From contig JANXTS010000045.1 in the NCBI GenBank assembly GCA_025352265.1, positions 1-64,000 of the forward strand: a DNA stretch of 64,000 bases. The letters run 5' to 3'. A program made the position numbers and the translations under genes. The stretch's first letter is position 1. Each line of letters begins with the position of its first letter. The stretch is from Variovorax sp. (GTDB lineage Bacteria > Pseudomonadota > Gammaproteobacteria > Burkholderiales > Burkholderiaceae_C). Of this stretch, positions 28,364-38,091 are shown piece by piece. The notes beneath the pieces are model-generated. The model did not search any database. It had not been told where the DNA came from and worked only from the letters and a program-made list of their open reading frames with translations.

Positions 28364-29122
28364 TCACTTCGCCTCGGCGATGCAGCGCAGGTACTCCTGC
28401 GTGGCGGTCGAGTAGCCGAGTTCGAGGGCGTCGGCGACGAAGGCATGGCCGATCGACACCTCGCGCACACCGCGCACCGCACGCAGAAAGTCGGTCAGGT
28501 TGTCGCGGTTCAGATCGTGACCGGCATTCACTTCGAGTCCCACGGCCTGCGCTGCACGCGCCGCATCGACATAAAGCTGCAACACACCGGCCGCGCGCGA
28601 GGTGCCACGCGCAGCCGCATAGCCTTCGGTGTAGAGCTCGACGCGGTCAGCGCCGAGCGCCCTGGCCGCCGCCATCATGTCCGGCTCGGGGTCCATGAAT
28701 AGGCTGACGCGCACGCCGAGTGCCTTGGCTTCTTCGACCAATGGACGAAGGCGATCGGCATCTTCAGGGAATACCCAACCGTGATCGCTGGTCGATTGGG
28801 TTTCGCTGTCGGGCACGAAGGTCGCCTGGTGCGGCCGCTGCTCGCGCACGAAATCCATCAGGTTGTGAAAAGGGTTGCCTTCGATATTGAATTCGACATC
28901 TGGCCAGTCTCTCGTGAGCAGTGCCGACAGGTCATACACGTCTTGCGCGCGGATGTGTCGCGCGTCGGGGCGGGGATGCACCGTGATTCCGCCGGCGCCG
29001 GCATCCATGCACATCGACGCGGCGAACAGCACGCTTGGAATGCCGAGCTCTCGCGTGTTGCGCACCAGCGCGACCTTGTTGAGGTTGACCGAAAGGGCCG
29101 TCGTCTTTGAAAGCGTGGTCAT
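28364..29122 (-). CDS. pdxJ: Pyridoxine 5'-phosphate synthase
   Basis: 252 residues from ATG 29122. TIM barrel with [15 protein letters not shown] at the N-terminus, [42 protein letters not shown], and [15 protein letters not shown]. It condenses 1-deoxyxylulose 5-phosphate with 3-amino-2-oxopropyl phosphate to make vitamin B6 phosphate. The pdxJ-acpS pair is widely conserved. The open frame extends upstream into recO without homology. Confidence 0.96.
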   Translation of the reverse strand: MTTLSKTTALSVNLNKVALVRNTRELGIPSVLFAASMCMDAGAGGITVHPRPDARHIRAQDVYDLSALLTRDWPDVEFNIEGNPFHNLMDFVREQRPHQATFVPDSETQSTSDHGWVFPEDADRLRPLVEEAKALGVRVSLFMDPEPDMMAAARALGADRVELYTEGYAAARGTSRAAGVLQLYVDAARAAQAVGLEVNAGHDLNRDNLTDFLRAVRGVREVSIGHAFVADALELGYSTATQEYLRCIAEAK

Positions 29123-29154
29123 AGATAGAAATCCGGAATCCAGGATCGATTCGA

Positions 29155-29928
29155 TCAGAGGGCTTGCAGGTCTCGCATCATCTGGCGTGTGCGCAGGGTG
29201 GCCACGCCGCAATGGTAGTTGAGCAAGACGCGCAATTGGCCACGCAATGCGGCGTTGCTGCCGACATTGAGCGTCGCAATGCGCCGAAGGGTGGCAGTGA
29301 ATGGCGTGTGATCGTCCAGCGCCGCTTGCAGCGTTTGCCATTCGGCGCCGGTCAACGCGGCATCTTGTATTTCGGCCTGACGCAGTCCGGCCTCGAAAAC
29401 CAGCGTGTAACGCAGGTCGGGCGCGAGCGGCGACAGTGTCATTGTCTGAGCGTCGAGCGCGGGCAGCAGGCCGACCTCGCGCAACAACAGCAGTTCGAAG
29501 GCCCGCAGCGCAGCAGCCTGGGTTGCAGCCTGAGCGCCCGCATGCTCGCCGGCAAGAACCTCGACGACCCCGGCGTATGAGTCGAAAAGCGATCCGTGTG
29601 CATCGTCGCGTGCCAGCAGGCGCAGCAAAAGCTCGTTTATGTACAAACCGGACAGCAGCGACTCGCCGGTCGGCATGACATGTCCACCAACCCACTCGGC
29701 GCCCTTGAGGGCCCGGATTTCAGCATCACCGCCGTAGTTCAACAAAAGCGGCTGCAACGGCAGAAGCACCGGTCGAAAGTTGGAACTTGGCCGTTTCGCG
29801 CCCTTGGCAACCAGTGCGATCCGGCCATGGTGCCGGGTGAAAACTTCAAGAATCAGACTCGACTCGCTCCAGTCGTAGCGATGGAGGACATAAGCCGGCT
29901 CGTGAGAAACTCGATGCCCTGTCGCCAT
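29155..29928 (-). CDS. recO: DNA repair protein RecO
   Basis: 257 residues. An N-terminal OB fold ([28 protein letters not shown]) is followed by a helical domain with [14 protein letters not shown] near residue 97 and [16 protein letters not shown] near 145. It loads RecA onto SSB-coated DNA with RecR. The C-terminal zinc-binding cysteines of some RecO proteins are not evident here, as in many proteobacterial forms. It starts 3 bp downstream of the era stop and is probably cotranscribed. Confidence 0.93.
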   Translation of the reverse strand: MATGHRVSHEPAYVLHRYDWSESSLILEVFTRHHGRIALVAKGAKRPSSNFRPVLLPLQPLLLNYGGDAEIRALKGAEWVGGHVMPTGESLLSGLYINELLLRLLARDDAHGSLFDSYAGVVEVLAGEHAGAQAATQAAALRAFELLLLREVGLLPALDAQTMTLSPLAPDLRYTLVFEAGLRQAEIQDAALTGAEWQTLQAALDDHTPFTATLRRIATLNVGSNAALRGQLRVLLNYHCGVATLRTRQMMRDLQAL

Positions 29929-29931
29929 CCT

Positions 29932-30957
29932 TTACTCGTAGCCGAACGACCGCACACGAGCCTCGTCATCGGCCCAGCCGGAGCGCACCTTGACCCAAAG
30001 TTCAATGAACACCTTGGCGTCGGCCAGCCTCTCGAGTTCGACGCGAGTTTCCATGCCGATGCGCTTGATACGCTCGCCTTTGTCGCCGATGACCATCGCC
30101 TTGTGCCCGTCGCGCTCCACCACGATGGTCGCGGCGATGCGCAGCAATCGTTTTTGACCCTTGCGCTGCGGCGGCTCTTCTTCGAACTTATCGATGATCA
30201 CGGTCGAGGTATAGGGCAGTTCGTCGCCGGTGAGGCGGAACAGCTTTTCACGGACCAATTCGCCCGCCAGAAATTTTTCGCTGCGATCTGTGAGTTCGTC
30301 TTCGGCGTAGAACCACGGCTGTTCCGGCAGGAATTTTTCGCAGATGGCGAACAAGCGCTCGACATCTTTGGCGCTTTTGGCCGACATCGGCACGAACTCG
30401 GCAAATGCATGTTTTGACTGCATCGCCTGCAGCCAAGGCGCGATGTCGCCGCGGCGATGGATGTTGTCCAGCTTGTTAGCAATCAGCAGTGTGGGGATGT
30501 CTTTTGCCAACAGTGCCAACACGCGCGCATCCGCCGGCGTGAAACTGCCAGCCTCGACCACGAACAGGATCAGGTCGACATCGGCTACGGCGCCCAGCAC
30601 GGTTTTGTTGAGCGACTTGTTCAGTGCGTTGGCGTGCAGCGTCTGAAAGCCAGGGGTGTCGACGAAGACAAACTGCGTCGCGCCCACCGTGCGCATTCCA
30701 GTGATGCGATGCCGCGTGGTCTGCGCCTTGCGCGAGGTGATGCTGATCTTTTGTCCGACAAGCGCGTTGAGCAGAGTCGACTTGCCGACATTGGGCTTGC
30801 CGACGATGGCGATCAGGCCGCAGTGGCGCGGGCCTTCGGCGGTCGGCGGAGCGACCGAAAGACCGATGGCATGCGAGTCGTCCGCGTCGACGTCGTCTTC
30901 GGGCTCGACAGGGTCGGTTGTGGGTTGGGTCGGATCAGTCAGATCGGTATTGGTCAT
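29932..30957 (-). CDS. era: GTPase Era
   Basis: 341 residues. G1 [15 protein letters not shown]3 [12 protein letters not shown] and G4 [11 protein letters not shown] are present, and the C-terminal KH domain has [26 protein letters not shown]. It binds 16S rRNA during 30S maturation. Compared with E. coli Era (301 aa) it has an N-terminal extension of about 45 residues rich in Asp, Glu, Pro and Thr. ATG 30957 overlaps the rnc stop (ATGA), which supports this start and the extension. Confidence 0.96.
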   Translation of the reverse strand: MTNTDLTDPTQPTTDPVEPEDDVDADDSHAIGLSVAPPTAEGPRHCGLIAIVGKPNVGKSTLLNALVGQKISITSRKAQTTRHRITGMRTVGATQFVFVDTPGFQTLHANALNKSLNKTVLGAVADVDLILFVVEAGSFTPADARVLALLAKDIPTLLIANKLDNIHRRGDIAPWLQAMQSKHAFAEFVPMSAKSAKDVERLFAICEKFLPEQPWFYAEDELTDRSEKFLAGELVREKLFRLTGDELPYTSTVIIDKFEEEPPQRKGQKRLLRIAATIVVERDGHKAMVIGDKGERIKRIGMETRVELERLADAKVFIELWVKVRSGWADDEARVRSFGYE

Positions 30958-31670
30958 GCAGCTTTCGTGCTTCGTGCTTTGAGTTTGATCAGCATCGCGG
31001 CAGCAGCCGCTTGCTCGCCAGCGCGACGCGAGCCGCCGATGCCGCGTTCGGTCAGGCCCAGTTCTTCCACCGCGCATTCGACGTCGAACGTTTGTTTGTG
31101 AGCCGCGCCCACGGTGCCTGCCACGCGGTATGCAGGCAGCTTCATTTTGTGGCCCTGCAGCCATTCCTGCAATTCGGTCTTCGCGTCTTTGCCGACCGCG
31201 TCCATGCGCGGATTGATCTCGATGGACTCAAAGAGCCGATGGACCAGTGCCTGAGCAGCCGGATACCCAGCGTCGAGATACACCGCGCCGATCAACGCTT
31301 CCAGTCCATCCGCCAGGATCGACGGGCGCGTCGATCCGCCCGAGCGTGACTCGCCTTCACCGAGCCGCAGTAAAGGCGCGAAGCCGAGTTTTATAGCTAA
31401 CTGATGAAGCGTTTCCTGCTTGACCAAATTGGCACGAACGCGCGAAAGATCACCTTCAGGCAAGCCTGCCAGCTTCACGTAAAGAAGATGTGCAACCGCC
31501 AGATTCAGCACCGAGTCACCTAGAAACTCGAGGCGTTCGTTGTGGTCCGACGAAAAACTGCGATGCGTGAGCGCGAGCTGTAGCAGGCGCGCGTCGACGA
31601 AGGTGTGCTGGAGGCGCACTTGCAGCGCCAGATGGCCACCGTCCGCTTTGAGCGGCAGCGCGTCGGGCAA
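30954..31670 (-). CDS. rnc: Ribonuclease III
   Basis: 238 residues. The catalytic domain carries the family signature [17 protein letters not shown] near residues 43-59 and a second acidic pair in [17 protein letters not shown] near 120. The C-terminal double-stranded RNA-binding domain spans about 160-230 ([20 protein letters not shown], then [15 protein letters not shown]). It processes rRNA and structured mRNA. The rnc-era pair is conserved; rnc often autoregulates through its own leader. Confidence 0.96.
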   Translation of the reverse strand: MPDALPLKADGGHLALQVRLQHTFVDARLLQLALTHRSFSSDHNERLEFLGDSVLNLAVAHLLYVKLAGLPEGDLSRVRANLVKQETLHQLAIKLGFAPLLRLGEGESRSGGSTRPSILADGLEALIGAVYLDAGYPAAQALVHRLFESIEINPRMDAVGKDAKTELQEWLQGHKMKLPAYRVAGTVGAAHKQTFDVECAVEELGLTERGIGGSRRAGEQAAAAAMLIKLKARSTKAA

Positions 31671-31687
31671 GGTCTTCTGCGGCGTTT

Positions 31688-32035
31688 TCAGCGCGATTGA
31701 CCTTTGTATCGCATGAGAAGCACGGCGGGGCCGAACAACGGAATTTCACGCTCATAGGAATACGAAACGACCACTTTATCGCCATCTTTCTTGACGTCGA
31801 GATCCTTGCCGCTGAGCTTGAAATCGTCGATGGCCTGCGAACGATCGAAGATGGCGCGAACCTCGGGCACCGTATTACCTTCCTTGGCCTTGTTCGCTGC
31901 CTTGTCGATGGCCTGGTATTCGATAAGAGTCGGAATCACCTGCGCGACGACGACGCCGACGCACGCCAGCACGATGGCCACGAACAGCAGTCCGATGAAC
32001 GAAATACCGCGCTGCTTGAATTGACCAGTCTTCAT
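31688..32035 (-). CDS. DUF4845 family small membrane protein
   Basis: 115 residues. A single N-terminal membrane segment ([21 protein letters not shown]), with a pilin-like short positively charged leader (MKTGQFKQR), is followed by a small soluble domain ending [15 protein letters not shown]. The family is found almost invariably between lepB and rnc in beta- and gammaproteobacteria, as here. Function unknown; the topology suggests a periplasmic domain tethered to the inner membrane. Confidence 0.88.
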   Translation of the reverse strand: MKTGQFKQRGISFIGLLFVAIVLACVGVVVAQVIPTLIEYQAIDKAANKAKEGNTVPEVRAIFDRSQAIDDFKLSGKDLDVKKDGDKVVVSYSYEREIPLFGPAVLLMRYKGQSR

Positions 32036-32066
32036 GTCCTCTAACCCCTCGTATGGATGAATTTAA

Positions 32067-33038
32067 TTATTGGAACGCACCTATGCGTTTGAGATTGCCG
32101 AAATTCATCCAGATAAAGAACGCTTTTCCAACGATATTCTTGTCGGGAACGAAGCCCCAATAGCGCGAATCGAGCGAGTTGTCGCGGTTGTCGCCCATCA
32201 TGAAATAGTGGCCCTCCGGTACCTTGCACACCACGCCGTCGACACTGTAACGACAATTTTCACGGTTGGGGAAGGTCATGATCTCCGCCTCCGACAGACC
32301 GGCCCTGCGGCTGTCGTCGTTCAACAAGTAGTGCTGCCGGCCTAGTAGGTCCTCTTTGTATTCCTTCAGGTAGCGCATGGCTTCCTCGTCGAAATACTCG
32401 GGCACTGCATCCTTGCTTACCGGCTTGCCGTTGATGGTCAACTTCTTGTTCAGGTAAGCGACCTCGTCTCCCGGCAGGCCGACCACCCGCTTGATGTAGT
32501 CGAGGCTCGGTTGCGGTGGATAACGGAACACCATCACGTCGCCACGCGCTGGCGGCGTGCCATCGGTGAGCTTGGTGTTGATGACCGGCAACCTGAAGCC
32601 GTAGGTGAACTTGTTGACTAGTATTAGGTCGCCGGTGAGCAGCGTCGGCATCATCGAGCCCGAAGGTATCTTGAACGGCTCGAACAAGAACGAGCGCAAC
32701 AGGAACACGACCAAGATCACCGGAAACAGCCCAGCGGTCCAGTCGAGCCACCACGGCTGCATAAGCAGCCGCTCCCGCGCCTTGACATCGACCGTGTCGA
32801 CTTGCGTTATGCCCTTTCCGGCCAGCCGTGCGTTGCGCTCGGCCAAGGACGTTTCAATGGCTTCGACAGCGCCGCGGCGCTTGGGTAAAAAATAGAAGCG
32901 TTCGGCTAGCCAGTAAAGACCAGTGACAGCGGTCGCCAGGAAAAGCAACAGCGCGAAATTACCTTCAACGGAGCCGAAATACCAGGCGCCGATGTAGCCT
33001 GCAAAAGTCGCGAGGATCAGGGAAGTGAGGAGTGCCAT
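32067..33038 (-). CDS. lepB: Signal peptidase I
   Basis: 323 residues from ATG 33038. Membrane segments lie near residues 1-20, 28-45 and 100-118, then the catalytic Ser (about 128) in FKIPSGSMMPTLL, the general base Lys (about 183) in DYIKRVVGLPGD, and box E MGDNRDNSLDSR. It cleaves signal peptides on the periplasmic face, including those of the binding protein, RseB and MucD in this window. It begins 5 bp after lepA, the standard lepA-lepB pair. Confidence 0.96.
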   Translation of the reverse strand: MALLTSLILATFAGYIGAWYFGSVEGNFALLLFLATAVTGLYWLAERFYFLPKRRGAVEAIETSLAERNARLAGKGITQVDTVDVKARERLLMQPWWLDWTAGLFPVILVVFLLRSFLFEPFKIPSGSMMPTLLTGDLILVNKFTYGFRLPVINTKLTDGTPPARGDVMVFRYPPQPSLDYIKRVVGLPGDEVAYLNKKLTINGKPVSKDAVPEYFDEEAMRYLKEYKEDLLGRQHYLLNDDSRRAGLSEAEIMTFPNRENCRYSVDGVVCKVPEGHYFMMGDNRDNSLDSRYWGFVPDKNIVGKAFFIWMNFGNLKRIGAFQ

Positions 33039-33043
33039 AGTGG

Positions 33044-34855
33044 TTAGTCTTCGACCTGCAGGATCGCCAGAAATGCCTCTTGGGGAACCTCGACCGAACC
33101 GATCTGCTTCATTCTTTTTTTGCCCGCTTTCTGCTTCTCGAGCAGTTTCTTTTTGCGGGAAATATCGCCGCCGTAGCACTTGGCCAGGACGTTCTTTCGG
33201 AGCGCCTTGATTGTCTCACGCGCGATGATGGTGACTCCGATGGCAGCCTGGATCGCAACGTCGAACATCTGGCGAGAAATGATCTCACGCATCTTGGACA
33301 CCACCGCGCGGCCACGGTACTGAGACTGGCTACGGTGCACGATGATCGACAGCGCGTCGACGCGCTCGCCGTTCAGCAGGATGTCTACCTTGACGACGTC
33401 CGACGCTCGGTATTCCTTGAACTCGTAGTCCATGGATGCGTAGCCGCGGCTCACCGATTTCAGCTTGTCGAAGAAGTCGAGCACGATCTCGCCGAGGGGC
33501 ATTTCGTAGGTCAGCATGACCTGCCGCCCGTGGTACGCCATGTTCATCTGCACGCCGCGCTTCTGGTTGGCCAGTGTCATCACTGAGCCGACGTATTCTT
33601 GAGGCATGTACAGATGTACCGTAACGATCGGCTCGCGAATCTCCGACATTCGGCCGACGTCAGGCATCTTCGATGGGTTCTCGACCATGATGACTTCGCC
33701 ATCGTTGCGCACTACTTGGTAGACCACGCTCGGCGCAGTCGTGATCATGTCCTGATCGAATTCGCGCTCAAGGCGTTCTTGCACAATTTCCATGTGTAGC
33801 AAGCCGAGGAAGCCGCAACGAAAACCGAAACCGAGCGCCTGGCTCACCTCGGGCTCGTAACGCAGCGACGAATCGTTGAGCTTCAATTTCTCAAGCGCGT
33901 CACGCAGCGATTCGTACTCGCTCGCTTCCGTCGGGTACAAACCCGCGAAGACCTGCGGCTGAATTTCCTTGAAGCCTGGCAGCGCTTCAGTGGCCGTGGC
34001 GGCCGCCCCGCCCGTGCCGGGCTTGATGAGTGTGACGGTGTCACCGACCTTCGCGGCCTGCAGTTCCTTGATGCCCGCGATGATGAAGCCGACCTCGCCC
34101 GCTTCGAGTGACTGCCGCACCTCGGTTGCCGGAGTGAAAACGCCCAGGCTATCGGCGTTGTAGCTGGCGCCCGAAGCCATCATCTTGATGCGCTCGCCCT
34201 TGACAAGTCGGCCATCCACGACGCGCACCAACATCACGACACCGACGTAGGCGTCGAACCAACTGTCGACGATCATCGCGCGCAACGGGCCATCGGGATT
34301 ACCACGCGGTGCAGGCATCCTCTTCACGACCGTTTCAAGGATTTCGTCGATGCCCATGCCGGTCTTGGCCGAGCAGGGAATCGCATCGGTTGCATCGATG
34401 CCGATCACGTCTTCGATTTCCGTACGCGCGTTGTCGGGGTCCGCGTTTGGCAAGTCCATCTTGTTGAGCACCGGCACTACTTCAACGCCGAGGTCTAGCG
34501 CGGTATAGCAATTGGCGACGGTCTGTGCTTCGACGCCTTGTGATGCATCGACAACGAGCAGAGCACCTTCGCATGCAGACAACGAACGACTCACTTCGTA
34601 TGAGAAGTCGACGTGACCCGGTGTGTCGATCAAGTTGAGGTTGTAGACCTGTCCATCAAGCGCTTTGTAGTGAAGCGCGGCGGTCTGTGCCTTGATGGTT
34701 ATCCCACGCTCTTTCTCGATGTCCATCGAGTCCAAAACCTGTGCCTGCATATCTCGCTCTGCCAAACCGCCGCAGCGTTGAATCAAGCGGTCCGCGAGCG
34801 TCGATTTACCGTGATCGATGTGAGCAATGATCGAAAAGTTTCTGATGTGATTCAT
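33044..34855 (-). CDS. lepA: Elongation factor 4 (LepA)
   Basis: 603 residues. G1 [15 protein letters not shown]2 [12 protein letters not shown]3 [15 protein letters not shown] and G4 [11 protein letters not shown] precede domain II. The LepA-specific C-terminal domain ends [31 protein letters not shown] (Lys-rich tail). It is a ribosome-binding GTPase with effects on initiation and translocation. I chose ATG 34855; an adjacent TTG at 34858 is also in frame. No strong ribosome binding site. A terminator-like hairpin lies 56 bp upstream. Confidence 0.96.
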   Translation of the reverse strand: MNHIRNFSIIAHIDHGKSTLADRLIQRCGGLAERDMQAQVLDSMDIEKERGITIKAQTAALHYKALDGQVYNLNLIDTPGHVDFSYEVSRSLSACEGALLVVDASQGVEAQTVANCYTALDLGVEVVPVLNKMDLPNADPDNARTEIEDVIGIDATDAIPCSAKTGMGIDEILETVVKRMPAPRGNPDGPLRAMIVDSWFDAYVGVVMLVRVVDGRLVKGERIKMMASGASYNADSLGVFTPATEVRQSLEAGEVGFIIAGIKELQAAKVGDTVTLIKPGTGGAAATATEALPGFKEIQPQVFAGLYPTEASEYESLRDALEKLKLNDSSLRYEPEVSQALGFGFRCGFLGLLHMEIVQERLEREFDQDMITTAPSVVYQVVRNDGEVIMVENPSKMPDVGRMSEIREPIVTVHLYMPQEYVGSVMTLANQKRGVQMNMAYHGRQVMLTYEMPLGEIVLDFFDKLKSVSRGYASMDYEFKEYRASDVVKVDILLNGERVDALSIIVHRSQSQYRGRAVVSKMREIISRQMFDVAIQAAIGVTIIARETIKALRKNVLAKCYGGDISRKKKLLEKQKAGKKRMKQIGSVEVPQEAFLAILQVED

Positions 34856-34910
34856 CAACGGGGACGCTTAAGTACTTGAATTGGCTCGTGCGCAGAAGGC
34901 GACAGGCAAG

Positions 34911-34942
34911 AAAAAAGGGCGCGTCTTCCGGAGACGCGCCCT
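34911..34942 (-). terminator. Intrinsic terminator upstream of lepA
   Basis: Perfect 11-bp stem, on the minus strand AGGGCGCGTCT and AGACGCGCCCT with a 5-base loop, directly followed by TTTTTT. It would end transcription arriving from mucD or from a small RNA promoter in the gap, and so separates the sigma-E genes from lepA-lepB. lepA would then need its own start within 56 bp, or read-through. Confidence 0.85.
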
Positions 34943-34975
34943 GAACCAACAAGCAATGGCAACTGCAGTAGTTGG
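34911..34975 (-). ncRNA. Candidate small RNA ending at the terminator before lepA
   Basis: A TACAAT -10-like box on the minus strand (34987-34982), preceded by TGCC, would start RNA near 34975 and end at the hairpin plus U-tract at 34911, giving about 65-70 nucleotides with no open frame. The -35 region is poor (ATGTGC at 17 bases). A further TATAAC at 35062-35057 could give a longer form. This is inferred from promoter-like and terminator signals only. Confidence 0.3.
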
Positions 34976-35264
34976 AACTTCATTGTAGGCAGAAAGGGGA
35001 GTACGCACATCCAGGAACCCGGTCCAAAAAGGTCGTTGCAGGTCAGCAACATGAAAGTTATAAACAGCTTATCAACAACAACAGTGGATCACTCACTGGA
35101 CAACTTGTGGGCGATCTGTGGACCGACGGTGGACTGTTGTGTTGAATCCCGCATGGTGAATCCTGCAGCTTTGCTTATGCACCAATGGGCTTTTGTCGAC
35201 GCTCCATTCTACCGAATTCGGTTCTTAGCCCTTTTGCAAGTTAGTCACCGCCAACAGCGCCGGA

Positions 35265-35284
35265 ATTTTTTCGGTCGAAAAAAT
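35265..35284. repeat. AT-rich perfect inverted repeat
   Basis: ATTTTTTCG-GT-CGAAAAAAT, 9-bp arms with a 2-base centre, in an otherwise GC-rich genome, flanked further out by GCCGG and CCGGC. About 105 bp downstream of the mucD stop. Could act as a bidirectional weak terminator stem or a protein-binding site. Confidence 0.5.
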
Positions 35285-35387
35285 CTTTGTTACCGGCTTT
35301 GTTTTCGTTTCAAACAAGCCTCAAAACGACTCCAAACCCGACTGTGCGGTAGGGCCACTTGACGCCCCGACCAACGACGGCGTCGGA

Positions 35388-36902
35388 TCAGCGACTCGGT
35401 CGAATCACTGCGTATTGCGCCCAATCGCCACGGCGCACCAGCAACGTCAGAGATTTTGACCGGTCGGCTTTTCCAATAGCGTTTTCAAACTCCTGCACGC
35501 TGCCAACCTCGGCATTTCCCACAGCCAGAACGACATCGCCTTCTTTAAGCCCGGCCCGCGCCGCGCCTTCAGTGGCTGCGTCGATCTTCACGCCGCCCTT
35601 GAGCTTCAGTTCTTTCTTTTGCGCATCGCCGAGTTCACTCACCGCTAGCCCGAGCGATTTGGCCGCTGCTGAAGTGGGTGCGGCTTTTGGTGCGGGCTCT
35701 TCCTTGTCGGATGCACGTTTGGCAGGCTTGTCGGGTTCGATCTCTGCGATCGTGACAGTGAGGTCTTTCGAGCTGCCCCGACGAAACACCGTCAGCGTAC
35801 TTTTCGTGCCGGGCTTGGTGTTGCCCACCAGGCGCGGCAAGTCGCTTGGCTTGTCGATGGCCTTGCCATCGAACTTGGTGATGATGTCACCAGGCTCGAC
35901 GCCCGCCTTCTCACCCGGAGAGGCGGCTTCGACACTGCGCACCAGTGCACCCTGTGCCTTTCCCAGCCCGATGGATTCAGCCACGTCCTTGCTGACCTGA
36001 TCGATCTGCACGCCAATGCGACCGCGCGACACACGCCCCGAGCTCCGCAGCTGCTCGCTCACGCGAATGGCTTCGTCGATGGGGATCGCAAAAGAGATGC
36101 CCATGAAACCGCCAGAACGTGAATAGATCTGGCTGTTGATGCCCACGACTTCACCACGCATGTTGATGAGCGGTCCACCAGAGTTGCCCGGGTTAATGGC
36201 CACATCGGTCTGAATGAACGGTAGGTAGTCACCCGTATCGCGCTGCTTGGCGCTGACGATGCCAGCCGTAACCGTGTTCTCAAGACCGAACGGGGAACCG
36301 ATAGCCATCACCCATTCCCCGACCCGGAGTTTGGAGATATCGCCGACCTTGACCGCCGGCAGACCGGTCGCTTCGATCTTGACCACCGCCACGTCGGAGC
36401 GTTTGTCTGCGCCGATGAGCTTCGCTTTGAACTCGCGCTTGTCGGGCAAGGTGACCATTACTTCCGACGCGTCTTCGACCACATGTGCGTTGGTCATGAC
36501 ATAGCCGTCTGCCGTGAGGATGAAGCCCGAACCCACACCACGTGGTCGGTCTTCTTCAGGGACCGGCTGCTGCGGCCGATTGGGCTTGGGTGCGCCACGC
36601 GGCGTACCGCCGGGGGCACCTGGGGCACCGGGAGGGGGTTGCCCGAAGAAGCGGCGAAATAACTCCTGCATCTCTTCGTCCATCTCGCCGTTGCCAGCGC
36701 GCTGTGCGACTTTTTCGATCGTGCGGATGTTGACAACTGAAGGCCCGACCTGGTCGACGAGGTCGGTGAAATCCGGCAGCGTGCGCGTCTGCGCATGGAC
36801 CGCGGTGACAGACACAAACGATCCGACAGCGGCGGCCAACAACATGGTGCAAGCGAACAACGAGGCGCGGAGTTCTTTGCCCTCGGCGTGAAACAACATC
36901 AT
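35388..36902 (-). CDS. mucD: Periplasmic serine protease MucD/DegP (Do family)
   Basis: 504 residues. A signal sequence (residues about 12-37, ending VHA|QT) precedes a trypsin-like protease domain with His in VMTNAHVVEDA (about 140), Asp in RSDVAVVKI (about 170) and Ser in NPGNSGGPL (about 241). A Gly/Pro-rich Q-loop (PGAPGAPGGTPRGAPK) lies near 91-106 and two PDZ domains occupy about 290-500. It degrades misfolded periplasmic proteins. Location after rseB matches the mucABCD/rse operon order. Two adjacent ATG codons (36902, 36899) are possible starts. Confidence 0.95.
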   Translation of the reverse strand: MMLFHAEGKELRASLFACTMLLAAAVGSFVSVTAVHAQTRTLPDFTDLVDQVGPSVVNIRTIEKVAQRAGNGEMDEEMQELFRRFFGQPPPGAPGAPGGTPRGAPKPNRPQQPVPEEDRPRGVGSGFILTADGYVMTNAHVVEDASEVMVTLPDKREFKAKLIGADKRSDVAVVKIEATGLPAVKVGDISKLRVGEWVMAIGSPFGLENTVTAGIVSAKQRDTGDYLPFIQTDVAINPGNSGGPLINMRGEVVGINSQIYSRSGGFMGISFAIPIDEAIRVSEQLRSSGRVSRGRIGVQIDQVSKDVAESIGLGKAQGALVRSVEAASPGEKAGVEPGDIITKFDGKAIDKPSDLPRLVGNTKPGTKSTLTVFRRGSSKDLTVTIAEIEPDKPAKRASDKEEPAPKAAPTSAAAKSLGLAVSELGDAQKKELKLKGGVKIDAATEGAARAGLKEGDVVLAVGNAEVGSVQEFENAIGKADRSKSLTLLVRRGDWAQYAVIRPSR

Positions 36903-36999
36903 CGAATTTCTTTCAGTAGAGAACAGCTGAACAATGCTGCGAATCGAACGCTACCAGTTTGGTCCAATGCAGTAGAGCAAGGGGAGATCGCCCGGCAAT

Positions 37000-38070
37000 T
37001 CAGCGAATGCGGGCCAAGCTCTGCGCAAAGGCATCGAGCGTTTGCGGCGGGACCTCGCCGACCACCGTGAGCCACCAGTCACCGCCCTTGTCGACCAGAC
37101 GACGGGTCATCGTGTAAGTGGCGCCGAGCATCAACAAAACTTCCTGCGGCTGACGCTGCGCGTCGTAAGGCTCGATAAAAAGCGAAACGGAGGCAAGGCC
37201 GTCGGAGAAAGTCCACTGCACCGTGCGCTCGCGTGCGCCGGCGCCACCCATGGCCCGCCGGTAGCAACTCGTAGGCTTGAAGCCTGCAACGGGAGTCTTA
37301 AGTGACCAGCCTTCTGACGTCGACGTGGTGCGCTCGAGTTCGGACTTCTCGACGCGATAGCCCGCCGTACTCTGCATCATTTGCGATAGAGCGTGCGCCT
37401 TGACGGGCGCGTCGAGCTGCAACTCCGAAAACGCCGACTGCTCGACGACTTTTCCGTCGCCGTCGACGGTCTGCAATTTGACGACCAAGCCGGACCGGTG
37501 CTCACTCCATATCCGATAACCGAAGCGGAGGCTGTCGCGTGGCGCCAGACTAACGACATCGGTGTCGAAACCTGCGACCCGATCGTGTCCCAGTATCCGC
37601 ACGCCATAAAAGTCGGCGATCGACGAATCGGGTGCTCCGAGCAGATTGGGAAACAACTCCAAGCTTTCGCGCTTCTCGCTCTTCACGACTTTGGTGTCGG
37701 GGAAAAAAGTCATCACGTGGTCGTTGCGCCGGAAAGTGGACCGCGCTGGCCCGGTCAGTGCCTCGACGCGCTCCAACTGCAGATCGCCCTCGCATGCGTG
37801 CCAAATGCGCGCGCTCGAAAGATTGCCCGCCGCGGCCGACACCACGAAGGTGCCCACGTAGCTCCGCTCGCGTGACGCCGTGTGCATACGTTGCAGCCAC
37901 TCCACGACACCAAAGCTCGCAAGGTTCGGCACCTCGCCGACAGGCGCTCGCAGTATCGGCTTCTTCGGAGCCGGTTCGCTGCGCAGTTGCGCCATCGCGA
38001 ACTGCGTCACGCACAGCGCAGCGAACACGACCACGAGCCTGCGTGCGGGAATCGGCATCGAAAGATTCAT
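37000..38070 (-). CDS. rseB: Sigma-E regulatory protein RseB/MucB
   Basis: 356 residues. A signal peptide (MPIPARRLVVVFAALCVTQ, cleavage AMA|QL) is followed by the MucB/RseB N-terminal lipid-sensing domain (VEWLQRMHTASRERSYVGTFVV) and C-terminal domain (ERTVQWTFSDGLASVSLFIEP). In the family it binds the periplasmic part of RseA, protects it from DegS and senses lipopolysaccharide or unfolded porins. It lies 21 bp after rseA. Confidence 0.94.
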   Translation of the reverse strand: MNLSMPIPARRLVVVFAALCVTQFAMAQLRSEPAPKKPILRAPVGEVPNLASFGVVEWLQRMHTASRERSYVGTFVVSAAAGNLSSARIWHACEGDLQLERVEALTGPARSTFRRNDHVMTFFPDTKVVKSEKRESLELFPNLLGAPDSSIADFYGVRILGHDRVAGFDTDVVSLAPRDSLRFGYRIWSEHRSGLVVKLQTVDGDGKVVEQSAFSELQLDAPVKAHALSQMMQSTAGYRVEKSELERTTSTSEGWSLKTPVAGFKPTSCYRRAMGGAGARERTVQWTFSDGLASVSLFIEPYDAQRQPQEVLLMLGATYTMTRRLVDKGGDWWLTVVGEVPPQTLDAFAQSLARIR

Positions 38071-38091
38071 CAGTTCGATCGACTTCCGGGG

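Larger units (their letters stand above)
34856..35387. other. Long intergenic region between mucD and lepA
   Basis: About 530 bp without a convincing protein gene. It contains, in minus-strand order, an AT-rich perfect inverted repeat (35265-35284) and a patch of TGTGGA/TTATCAACA-like words (35069-35145). Next come a -10-like TACAAT (34987-34982) and a strong hairpin with a U-tract (34942-34911). The short open frames here have no recognisable product. Confidence 0.7.

Noticed and set aside
34855..35052. 65-codon minus-strand frame upstream of lepA
   Set aside because: It reads through the intrinsic terminator hairpin and joins lepA out of any conserved sequence; no product recognised.
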